From: Charina bottae
Taxonomy: Eukaryota > Chordata > Lepidosauria > Squamata > Charinaidae
Assembly (NCBI GenBank): GCA_023362775.1
Contig: JALMGJ010000018.1
Span: 1,054,001 to 1,118,000 of the forward strand
Reading direction: 5' to 3'
DNA: 64,000 nucleotides
The notes under the pieces were generated by a model. It saw only the letters and a list, made by a program, of their open reading frames with translations. It searched no databases and was not told the origin of the DNA. This document shows positions 1-9,218 of this stretch, in pieces (within the stretch, counting starts at the first letter, position 1; each line of letters begins with the position of its first letter). The translations under genes were made by a program, and so were the position numbers.

Positions 1-1467
1 CCATAGTTTTCCTCTTTTTATTGTATCAAAGGCAGATGATAAATCAATGAATGTTGCATACAGGCATTTTGAGATTAAAACCTCAAAGGGGTCGACTGGC
101 TCCTTTCCTTTTTAATTTTTATATAAATAATATTGGAGCAGTTTTAACCCCTCTTTTCATGTGCCATCAATTGGAAGTAAAAAGGTACCTATATTATTGT
201 ATGCAGACAACATGGTACTTATGTCGACAACATTAATTGGAATGAGAAGAATCCTGACAGAATTTGGCATATATTGTAAGAAAGATCACCTACAGATAAA
301 TTACTCTAAAACCAAGGTAGTAAAGGTAAAGGTTCCCCCGCACATTTGTGCAGTCGTGTCCAACTCTAGGGGCCGGTGCTCATCTCCGTTTGTTAGCCGA
401 AGAGCCAGCGCTGTCCAAAGACGCTTCCACGGTCATGTGGCCACATGACGCGCGCGGAATGCTGTTACCTACCCACCGAAGTGGTACCTATTAATCTACT
501 TGCATTTGCATGCTTTCGAATTGCTAGGTTGGCAAGAGCTGGAGCTAGTGTGGGAGCTCACTCCGCACGCAGGGCTAGGGATTCGAACCTACGAACTTGC
601 AATCTTCCGATCAACAAGCCTGGCATCTTACCCGCTGAGCCACCACGCCCAACCAACCAAGGTACAGTAGTAGTATTTGCCAAAAGACCAAAAAGACATA
701 GATGGACTCTAGATGGAAAGGAGATAGAACAAATGAGGTCATTTAAGTATCTAGGTATCCAGTTCACAGAAACACTGTCCTGGAATCCACATATAGCATC
801 GACTAGAATAACAGCCATGAGATCTATGAGGGCTATTTGTTCCTTCTTTTATTCAAAAGGAGGATGCTTAGTTCAACCTGCATTTAAGATCTACCAAGGG
901 AAAACGATATATGGAGCCCCAATTTGGGGTTTTAGTAAATTAGATGAATTAGAAGTGGTTCAAAATAAATTTGTGACATCAATCTTAGCCTTACCCTGAT
1001 GTGTACCAGTGGCAATGTTGAGATTAGAAGTTGGCCTCCCATCGATTAATATAAGAGTAAAGAAGGCAATAATTTTATATTATAGGATGTTAGTTCTCAT
1101 GCCAAATAACTATCTGGCAAAAAAATGCCTTTACGAACAAGTTAATAATAACAGATGGGTGATCCTGTGCCAAAAACTATTCTCTAAATTAGCTCTATAT
1201 CAGGAACTGTTTAATGACACAAATTATCATACACTATTGAGGGACTATTTATTTTTTAAAGATTTTAGTCTGGATAGAGATCAGGTATGCAAGCTTAGGT
1301 TGGCCAAGTGGTACCGTCTTTTTAAAAATGGACAAGGAATGTCATATTACTTATAGTCTCCCATATCCCAGTCCCTGAGACAAGCTTTCAAACAATGCCA
1401 ACAGCATATTTAGATGGAAAATATAAAGGGTCATAGAAATTTAATAAATAAATAATAAATAAATAAC
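1..1467 (+). mobile_element. Decayed non-LTR retrotransposon (LINE, I/Vingi-like), 3' part
   Basis: This is the 3' half of a LINE reverse transcriptase gene, no longer translatable. Around 190-250 the frame reads LLYADN, the catalytic RT motif with its second Asp changed to Asn, followed by a thumb-like INYSKTK block near 290-315. The frame resumes after an inserted SINE at about 665 (FKYLGIQF, then VQNKFVTSILALP), meets a TGA at 997-999 where the same frame simply continues downstream (LRLEVGLPSIN), and ends near 1356. A short AATAAATA-rich tail at 1439-1467 is consistent with the LINE 3' end. The order of conserved blocks resembles the I/Vingi group more than L1, L2 or BovB, but the clade assignment is from pattern memory and tentative. 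The 5' part lies outside the window. Confidence 0.7.
321..650 (-). mobile_element. tRNA-derived SINE (Sauria/Squam type), full length
   Basis: On the minus strand it starts with a tRNA-like head (GGGCGTGGTGGCTCAGCGGG, then a B box GTTCGAATCC) and ends with the tail AACCTTTACCTTTA. It interrupts the LINE RT frame. The 9-bp target duplication ACCAAGGTA is present at 311-319 and 656-664, so the insertion is precise. The same family recurs at 30034, 32903, 36257, 36770, 56817 and 60253/61999. Confidence 0.9.
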
Positions 1468-1499
1468 TTCAATGCCCCAATAAACACTTCTCAATGCAC

Positions 1500-1833
1500 G
1501 TCATTGAAATGCAGAATAAGCTTTATTTTATTTTATTATTTTGTAAATCGAAGCACTCCCAAAGATCCGAATGCCGAGTTCGCACCAAAGAGCCCTAACT
1601 TAACTCTCCCCCCTGCGCGCCAATTTCTTCGCGCCTGTGATGTCAGTGTCCATTGCTTTCACTCTCCATTCCCAGGCCTCTCTCCGACTCCTGCAGGTGG
1701 CCGACCTTGGCGCCGCATTCCACAGTCTCCGATGGAAACCACAACCCCATGCTTGGCACAGCTTGCCCACTCCTCACATTCCACAAACTAACACTACACA
1801 ATTAATGGCAGGATTCAACTTTGAACCCTGACA
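1500..1833 (-). repeat. Probable 3' LTR remnant of the gypsy element
   Basis: Read on the minus strand this stretch begins TGTCAGGGTTC at 1833, a typical LTR-type start, directly downstream of the chromodomain end of the gypsy pol. It contains AATAAA-like signals near 1510-1540. The far end is not clear because the LINE tail abuts it, and no matching 5' LTR is found in the window, so the LTR call rests on position and terminus only. Confidence 0.45.
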
Positions 1834-1991
1834 TGCTGACCCTCTAGGAAAAAGAAATGCATATAGAAAAAGAAGAAAAAAGAAGGAACAAAAAATAGAA
1901 CATGCATATAAAATACAGGGATACACAATCACATTGCAGCGTGGTGAGAAATCTGAAACTAAAAGAAAACATGACTGTTAACTGCATAATT

Positions 1992-2347
1992 TCACCCAGG
2001 CTTATCAGGACACTGAGAATGAAACTTAGCATGAAGTCTGGGAGCAGAAACATGAGACTTATCCACCCACTTGTTAAAGCCTAGAAGCAAATGCTTCCAT
2101 TGAACTAAATATTGCAATTTGCCCCAGTGAAGGTGAGGATCCAAAATAGCCTGTACTTCAAAATGCTGTTCTCCCCCCACCATCACAGGTGGAGGCATTG
2201 GAGTCTCTGGATGCCATCTCCCAGATGTCTTCACTGGTTTTAACAAACTGATGTGGAAAACAGGATGTATTTTCCACAAATTCTTTGGTAACTCCAACTG
2301 AGCAGTTACAGGATTTATCACTTTCACAATTGGAAATGGTCCAACAT
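1992..2347 (-). pseudogene. Gypsy integrase C-terminus plus chromodomain
   Basis: The minus-strand frame starts with a GPY/F-like segment (GPFPIVKVINPV), followed by the KIHPVFHISLLKP motif typical of the C-terminal integrase region of chromoviruses. About 30 residues later comes a chromodomain-like block (ILDPHLHWGKLQYLVQWK then FNKWV). The chromodomain is thought to guide integration to histone-marked chromatin. It is separated from the rest of integrase by the nested insertion at 2345-3520, so the gene is broken. Confidence 0.8.
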
Positions 2348-2465
2348 TTATTTATTTTATTATTTTATTTTATTTTATTTTATTTTATTTTATTTTATTT
2401 TATTTTATTTTATTTTATTTTATTTTATTTTATTTTATTTTATTTTATTTTATTTTATTTTATTT
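2340..2465. repeat. (TTTTA)n microsatellite at a LINE 3' tail
   Basis: About 24 near-perfect TTTTA units. They sit at the 3' end of the minus-strand L2 fragment that follows, so the array most likely grew from that element's A-rich tail. Confidence 0.9.
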
Positions 2466-2986
2466 ATTCCCTGCCCATCTCCCATGCAAGGGGCTCTGGG
2501 TGGGTTACAATAATTAAAATTTAAAATTTAAAAAATTTAAAAAACAATACAAAAAGAAGATATATAAAAATATATCCAATATAAAATAAAATAAATAAAA
2601 TCCAAGATGGCTTGGGAACCATAGCACAGATCACCTACGGGGCCAGCCAACCCCAGGAGGCACTACCACCGCTGTCGTCCCAGGCCAGGCGGCAGAGCCA
2701 GGTCTTAATGGCCTTCCGAAAGGCCAGGAGTGAAGGGGCCAGTCTCACCTCTGGGGGCAAGATGTTCCACAAGGCGGGCGCTGTCGCAGAGAAGGCACGC
2801 CTCCTGGACCCCGCTAGATGGAATTCTCTTGTTGATGGGGTCCGAAGCATGCCCTCTCTGCATGCACGGGTGGGGTGGGCCGACGTCATCGGGACGAGAC
2901 GGTCCCTCAGGTACCCTGGCCCTATGCCATATAGGGCTTTAAAGGTAATCACCAACACCTTGAATTGGACCCAGAAGCAAACTGGC
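2466..2986 (-). mobile_element. L2/CR1-clade LINE, 3' fragment
   Basis: The minus strand encodes the C-terminal part of the same RT family as the long copy at 30511-31989. Shared blocks include TFKALYGIGPGYL, REFHLAGSRRRAFS and PALWNILPPEVRL. The fragment is 5'-truncated and inserted in the gypsy integrase gene. Confidence 0.85.
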
Positions 2987-3465
2987 AGGGACGCAGTGGC
3001 TCAGCGGGTTAAACCGCTGAAGCTGTAGGGCTGCCGGTCAGAAGGTCAGCAGTTGGAATCCCCGCGCAACGAGGTGAGCTCTCGTTGCTAGTCCCAGCTC
3101 CTGTCAACCCAAACAGTTTGAAAGCTTGCAAGTAGATAAATTGGGTACCACCTTAAGTGGGAAAATATGCTAGCATCCTGTCGGGGGGTCGGTATCCACC
3201 GGACGGAAGATCTCTTCAAATGGCGGCGGTTACGACAGATCCCGGAAGCAACATCTACAGGACGTCAACAGCCGGCTCCGACGCAAGGCACCCTGGGACA
3301 TGTAGTCTGGAAGCCAGGAAGAGTCGGTTCCCTTAACCCCTCCCCTTGCGGGCGGATTTGGAAAAACATTGTATGAAGTAAAAAAAAATGTATAACTGAT
3401 GTATGTAAGCCGCCCAGAGTCCTCTGTTAGGGAGGAAATGGGCGGGGTATAAGTACAAGTATAAA
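2987..3465 (+). mobile_element. tRNA-derived SINE with L2/CR1-like tail (second SINE family)
   Basis: A tRNA-like head (GCAGTGGCTCAGCGGGTTAAA) is followed by a unique body and a 3' end reading AAGCCGCCCAGAGTC and GGGCGGGGTATAAG, then AAAT repeats. That tail matches the 3' ends of L2/CR1 LINEs elsewhere in this window, suggesting it borrows the L2 machinery. A related copy lies at 40578-40965. Confidence 0.8.
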
Positions 3466-3516
3466 TAAATAAATAAATAAATAAATAAATACATACATAC
3501 ATACATACATACATAC
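3462..3516. repeat. (AAAT)n and (ACAT)n microsatellites
   Basis: The SINE tail at 2987-3465 continues into AAAT units and then ACAT units. Gypsy sequence resumes immediately after. Confidence 0.85.
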
Positions 3517-3519
3517 TCA

Positions 3520-4482
3520 TTATCCCACAACCAACAGCCACTCTGGAGATCTTTTACTGTCTGAAAATTTTTTATATGTGTCCTTTGCCTCTTGTAATGT
3601 CTTTTGCATTACTGGCCAATTGGCCCTTATTTTTGCAATCCATTCATCTGCCAGTATTGGATTGGGCTGGGCATTAGAGGAGGGATCTGGTAATTCCGGT
3701 ATAGGCATGAAATCCTGACCGTTGGCAATTTTAAATGGAGAAAAAAACGTACTCTGATGCATTGCATTATTGTACGCGACTTCAGCAAACGGTAAGAGAT
3801 CTACCAAGTCCTTCTGTTGGTAACTAATGTAACACCTTAAATATTGCTCCAGTACGGCATTCAGACATTCAGTCGAACCATCCGTGCAAGGATGAAAAGC
3901 CGAGCTTAAACCTTGTTCAGTGCCAAACAATTTTAAAAAGGCTTTCCAAAATTTGGCGGTAAATTGACTTCCACGGTCACTAATTATCTGCACGGGGGCG
4001 CCATGAGGACGATAGATGTGCTGAATAAAGAGCTTGGCTAACTGACCAGCCGATAGAATACTCTTACATGGAATGAAATGTGCTTGTTTAGAAAATAAGT
4101 CTGTAACTACCCAAATCACAGTCTTTCCTTTGCTCTCAGGTAAATCTACAATAAAGTCCATAGCAATTTGCTTCCAGGGGCTGGAAGGCTGCACTACTCC
4201 CTGAAACAGTTCTACTGGTTTTCCAGGAGCCCTTTTCATGGTGGCGCATATAAGGCAAGACAAAACATATTCTTTCACATCCTTTCTTAAGGTGGACCAC
4301 CAAAATTGTCTCCTCACCAAATGCAAAGTCTTTACGAACCCAAAATGTCCCGTCACCTTATCATCATGACACCTCTGTAAAATGCGTTTTCTCAAAGCAT
4401 ACAGTATATACAGCCTGTCTCCACTCCACCACAACCCATTATTCTCTCGCAATGTCTTGTTTATTTGCTTTCCACCACTCAT
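3520..4482 (-). pseudogene. Gypsy integrase (zinc-binding and catalytic core)
   Basis: The minus-strand frame of about 320 codons shows the HHCC zinc-binding domain (two His, then CLIC) followed by the DDE core. The visible blocks are AMDFIVDLP (first Asp), IISDRGSQF (second Asp) and GSTECLNAVLEQYLR (Glu). All three catalytic acidic residues look present. The frame is lost at the 5' end through a shift near 4480 and at the 3' end through the nested L2/SINE insertion, which removes the C-terminal part now found at 1992-2347. Confidence 0.85.
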
Positions 4483-5432
4483 CGTTCTCTAATTCTGCTC
4501 TGATTTCCTTTGCCAATGATGCTTCAGGCAACTCGTCAGGATATTTAACCATACGTCTAGTGACAGCAACTTTCCCCAATTGCTTATCAGACTCAACCTC
4601 CTGGGTTCTGAGCTCACCAGCCCCTGAAGTCTGATTGATTCCCAACTGTTGTGGAGACATTACTGTGGTGACAACCTCTACTCATTGGCTGTTGTGTTGG
4701 GGCAACTGGGATAAAGCGTCTGCTAAAAAGTTTTTCCCCGCAGGAAGGTATTTCAGCGTGAAATTGAACCTACTGAAAAACAGCCCACCTCACTTGTTTT
4801 GGGTTCAATTTACGAGGCGATCTTAACACCTCCAAATTCTTATGATCAGTTAAGACTTCAAAGGGGTGGGGAGATCCCTCCAGCAAACGCCGCCACGTAG
4901 CCAAAGCATGACGCACTGCAAATGCTTCTTTTTCCCATACATGCCAGTGTCTCTCAGTTTCAGTGAATTTATGGGAAATATATGCACAGGGTCTTAACTT
5001 AACCCTCTGCAATAATACTGACCCCACTGCTATATCAGACGCGTCCGTTTGAATTACAAAGGGTTGATCAGAATCAGGATGTTTAAGAATTGGTTCAGCT
5101 GTAAAGAGAGTTTTTAGCTTCTCAAAAGCTGCTTGGCATTCTGTAGTCCATTTTAACTTTGTCTGAGGTTTGCTTGCCAACACCCCCTCATTGGGGTGTT
5201 TCGTTTTTAAAAGTTTGGTTAATGGCAAAGCAATTTGGGCAAATTGGGGAATGAACTGGCGATAGAAATTTGTGAACCCAAGGAAAGATTGCAATTGCTT
5301 TCTGGTTCTTGGAGGCTCCCACCCCAACACGTTGTGTACCTTTGCAGGATCCATCTCAATCCCCTGGTGGGATATTCTATACCGCAAATAATCCAATTTA
5401 TCCTTGTGAAATTCACATTTAGACAATTTCAC
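4439..5432 (-). pseudogene. Gypsy RT thumb/connection and RNase H
   Basis: The minus-strand frame at 4770-5432 contains the FLGFTNFYRQFI block of Ty3/gypsy RT followed by RNase H, with VIQTDASDIAVG (first catalytic Asp) and VLTDHKNLEVL. A short frame at 4439-4660 holds the spacer that leads into integrase. At least two frame breaks lie in this part of pol. Confidence 0.8.
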
Positions 5433-5453
5433 ATATAATTGAGCATCAAGCAG

Positions 5454-6134
5454 TCATTTAAACACTTCTTTGACCAATTTTACATGCTCTTCCATGGTTT
5501 CTGTATAAATCAATATGTTGTCTAAATAGACCAACACTCCTTGATATAAAAATTCATGTAAAACCTCATTAATTAAGCTCATGAAGACTCCAGGCCCTCC
5601 AGTCAATCTGAACAGCATGACCCAATATTGGAAACACCCAAATTGGCAATTAAAAGCAGTTTTCCATTCATCCCCCTCTCGTATGCATACTCTAAAATAC
5701 GCTTCCCTCAAGTCCAGCTTAGTAAAGATTTTCCCTTTGGTCAGGTGAGCCAACATGTCTTTTAACAAAGGTAATGGGTATTGATTGGAAATACATATGG
5801 CATTTAACCCTCTATAATCAGTGCACAGTCTTAATGAGCCATCCTTCTTCTTCCAAAATAACACAGGAGCTGCCATAGGTGAAGTGAAACCCCTCTCTAG
5901 GTTTTTATCAATGAACTTTCTCAGTTCTTGCAGTTCTTTGTGAGTCATGGAGTACAGTTTAGTCTTTGGTAGCACTGCCCCAGGTTCCAGCTCAATAGCA
6001 CAGTCAGTTTTACGATGGGGAGGTAACTGGTCTGACTCAGCTTCATCAAACACCACTTGCACTTCCTCATACTGCCCAGGAAAGTCGGCCTCCCAAGTGT
6101 CTTGCTGGTCGGTTTCAATGCTTGCGGCTCCCAC
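5454..6134 (-). pseudogene. Gypsy reverse transcriptase palm with YLDN active site
   Basis: Conserved RT blocks appear in order: LCTDYRGLNA, then FTKLDLREAY with the first catalytic Asp, then the motif C position reading YLDNILIY. The family consensus there is a DD pair, so the last catalytic Asp is replaced by Asn and this copy would be inactive even if the frameshifts were ignored. The preceding KKKDGSLRLC block confirms the Ty3/gypsy assignment. Confidence 0.85.
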
Positions 6135-6161
6135 TTCAGTTCCCAGCCACGTGCCATCCAG

Positions 6162-6653
6162 TTATAACCCTGCGTAGGACCCATCAGCAAACTCCATTTC
6201 CCCAGACACCCAGTCAATGTGGGGGTTGCGTTCCCTTAACCATTTCAGCCCCAACACTATTGGTTGATTAGCTATGGGTGCTACAATGAACCTCACAGTC
6301 TCTTGATGTGTCCCAATAGTCATTTTTACCAGTTCGGTATAATATTCTACTGGGCCCCCTTTCATGTCAGAGCCATCAAGTTGACAAAATATTATTGGCA
6401 CCTTGAGTTTATATAAATTCAGTCTCAGTCCAGTCACTATGGCTGGGTGAATTAAACACCTACAACACCCCGAGTCCAACATAGCTAGCAAACTAGCCTG
6501 GTCCCTCCCATCCAAAGCCTCGATCTTTACCTTTACTTGCATGGTGGGACAGTCGTCGCTCACCAGGGGATCCGCGCGCCTATCTGCAAATGCCTGTCCT
6601 CCAGCGCATCTCAGGACAGGCAGTTGGAGTTTCCCGCCAGCATACAAATACAA
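6162..6653 (-). pseudogene. Gypsy aspartic protease region
   Basis: The minus-strand frame has LLAMLDSGCC, an aspartic protease DSG active site, and later IVLGLKWLRERNPHIDW, the usual protease-end block of vertebrate chromoviruses. A frame break separates it from RT. Gag would lie further right but nothing recognisable follows beyond 6745. Confidence 0.75.
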
Positions 6654-6809
6654 TTTATTGGTCTATTTACAGTACTTAATAGATTTCTGAGGCTGCTCAC
6701 TCCCCAAATGACTCCAGGCCCCTTAGAAGATGAAAAGCTGTGACAACCAAGCATTACATTAAAAGATGACTGTGCTGAGGGGGAAAATCAATCTGAAACT
6801 GAACCGGTG

Positions 6810-6895
6810 TCATCCAGCCAGCTTTCAAGCCTGGGGAGGATTAGAACTCACAGCCTTCTGGTTCCCTTAACTACCACGCCAAACTGGCTCTCCTA
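6810..6895 (-). repeat. Degenerate tRNA-SINE fragment
   Basis: The minus strand reads GAGAGCCAGTTTGGCGTGGT, like the heads of the SINEs at 47878 and 55752, followed by the TTCTAATCC-type B box region. It is truncated and diverged. Confidence 0.55.
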
Positions 6896-7976
6896 TGCAG
6901 TTCTTCCTTCCCCAGTACTCTCTTTTTGCCAGCTCTGAATTTTGGAATTCATGGAGCAGCTTGCAGAATTTCTACAGGTATGCTCACAGCTTTAAAAGGA
7001 TCAAACACATTTGGGTGTATTACACATTCCAAAATGAGTTTAAAAACATGTAATAGCAGTGGCAATCCAAATACACGCACGGACACTCGGTAGTGTAACA
7101 CAGTAAGTCCTTCAGATAAATTGAACTAGGATATCATGAATAACAGAGTTACAAATATGATTGTGGTTGTGCTGTCATAACCTAAAGTCATCTCTAATGT
7201 TACCCAGAAAGCATTTCCTGGCCTCAGGATAGAAGTTGCTCACCAGCCAACTGCTGGCTTAGTACAACCATCTGTTTTTCTCACCCAACCGTTACACAGA
7301 AGTATAGCAAAGGAGTCCCATTTCCATGTAGACCATTCCTCAGACGGTGGAGGGGGGGGTGAGGGAGCAGGGGGGCGAATCACTTTGCAAGCTGGAAACT
7401 GGGCTATCCTGCAACCCCAGAGGCTACTGTAGGTGGCTGCCTTGGGACAAGGACCGTAAAGATTCCTTTACTACTATGAGTAAAGTTCAGTGACAAACAT
7501 CTGAGCATTTACAAAGGGCCCACCAGAGAACTTGAATAAAACAAACCACTTTCCCAGGAGAAATTGGACACCATCATGACCTGGTACTGCAACTTGTACT
7601 ACTAATAATAATTTATTAAATTTATCTGCCGTCCGACTCCCAGTGACTCTGTATTGTTTTATCCCAAGAGTAGGGTGATCTCCTATGCCAGTCAGCACAT
7701 AGGGAATTTTATGAGCAAGTTATAGGCACTCTCACAACTTGCCCATTCACAAACTGTTGGCTAGGCCAGCCCCAAAGCCCCAATTCACCATACGTTAAGC
7801 TTCATTCTGGCCTCCCAGCATGCTCTCCACCCCATCTCACACCCAGTGCACCACAGCCTGTGGGAACCCATGGTTCCATCCATCAACATTCGTATTTTCT
7901 GCACAGATTGACCCCCTGCTAATGTTTTCAAAGGCAGGGTATCTGTGGCAGCATGGCGTCTGCAGGAGAGGCAAGC

Positions 7977-8048
7977 GACATCATATGCATCATGTTGTCA
8001 TCACACACATGATGTCTTGCTCAATGATGTCATGATGCATATGATGTC
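7977..8048. repeat. Perfect 18-bp inverted repeat with 36-bp spacer
   Basis: GACATCATATGCATCATG at 7977-7994 is the exact reverse complement of 8031-8048. The spacer is also rich in ATGATG/TGTCAT. No function can be assigned. Confidence 0.75.
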
Positions 8049-8876
8049 ATTGTAACTTGTCCAAACCTATGTAAAGCAGGAACAAATTTGTATGTAAATG
8101 AAATTGTCCTGTAACTAAAAGCTAGAAATGCCCTGGCTGCTTGGTATTATGGTACCAATGGTATTATTGGTATTATTGCGTCACAAGTATTATGACACAA
8201 ACTCCGTAGGAGTTGACCCACCTTACTTCTAATAGCGTAGCTGACTTCTGTTTCCACCCACGTTCTAGAAGCAAGATGGTTCTGAGGCTTTTTGTTACCA
8301 GCCTTGAAATTCTCTTTTCATTTATTAATCATGGCATTTCCTGCTGCCTTGTTTCATGCCAGTTTTTAATTATTATTTGCTTTGGCACTGATAGAACAAG
8401 CCAAACTTAAGTTTCTTTCTCTTGAAAGTGAGGGGGAACCAAGAACGACTTTTGCATTAACAAAATCTAATGCTCTGGGGAAATTTGAATTGGGAAAGTC
8501 AGGCTATTATTTCTCTCTTAATATTTCTTTCTGAGGGAGGCAAGGAATTCTCACTTCATCCCTCACTTCACTTCTTTTGAAGCGAGAGATGGGAAAACCG
8601 TAGCTGTCCAGATGGAGTGACGGGAGCCTTGCCCCGGCACAGTGGCAGAGGGCCAGCCGGGCGGAAGCTGCTCTGCGGGTGAAGTCGGCACCATTGGCCC
8701 CACCCCTGAGATAAGGATGGAAAGGGGGGGTGCTTATGGCCTTCCAGGGGTCTCTGGACTATAACATTCAGCATTGACTGTACTGGCTGAGGATTATGGG
8801 AGTTATGGTTCAACCACATCTGAATGGCCACAGAATCCCCATCTCTGTTGTAAGAGACAAAAAGCAAATACTAGTA

Positions 8877-9216
8877 CAGGTAGTCCTTGCATAACGACAG
8901 CGGTTCACACTTACGACCATCGCAGTGTCCCCGCAGTCACATGATCACGATTCAGGCACTTGGCAACCAGTTTGCATTTACAATTGTCACAGCGTCCCAT
9001 GGTCACATGATGGCCATTTTCAACCTTTCAGCCGACTTCTGGCAAGCAAAATCAATGGGGAACCGCATGATTCGCTTAACGACCATGTGGTTCTCGCTTA
9101 ACGACTGCAGTGATTCGCTTCATGACTGCCACAAAAAAAGGTCATAGAATCGGGTCAGATTCGCTTAATAACCGAAATTCCGGTCCCAATTGTGGTTGTT
9201 AAGTGAGGACTACCTG
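8877..9216. mobile_element. Tigger-like non-autonomous DNA transposon (MITE)
   Basis: The terminal inverted repeats begin CAGGTAGTCCT and end AGGACTACCTG, flanked by TA on both sides as expected for Tc1/mariner-pogo elements. The interior has repeated CGCTTAACGAC motifs and no transposase. The superfamily is inferred from terminus and TA duplication. Confidence 0.75.
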
Positions 9217-9218
9217 TA

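Larger units (their letters stand above)
1500..6745 (-). mobile_element. Ty3/gypsy chromovirus (Sushi-like), 5'-truncated and nested
   Basis: The minus-strand order protease, RT, RNase H, integrase, chromodomain is diagnostic of Ty3/gypsy chromoviruses. Gag and the 5' LTR are not recognisable beyond about 6745, so the copy is truncated. Frameshifts separate protease from RT, RT from RNase H, and RNase H from integrase. The integrase gene is cut by an L2 fragment and a SINE at 2345-3520. This is an old, inactive copy. Confidence 0.85.
6746..8876. other. Gene-free interval with old repeat fragments
   Basis: I see no exon-like or conserved coding segment. It includes a degenerate minus-strand tRNA SINE piece (6810-6895), an L2/CR1 3' tail on the minus strand (about 7598-7660), a G-rich run near 7350-7375 and a small inverted repeat (7977-8048). 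Confidence 0.6.

Noticed and set aside
2612..3028. A 138-codon plus-strand open frame
   Set aside because: It is antisense to the L2 RT fragment and runs into the SINE head.
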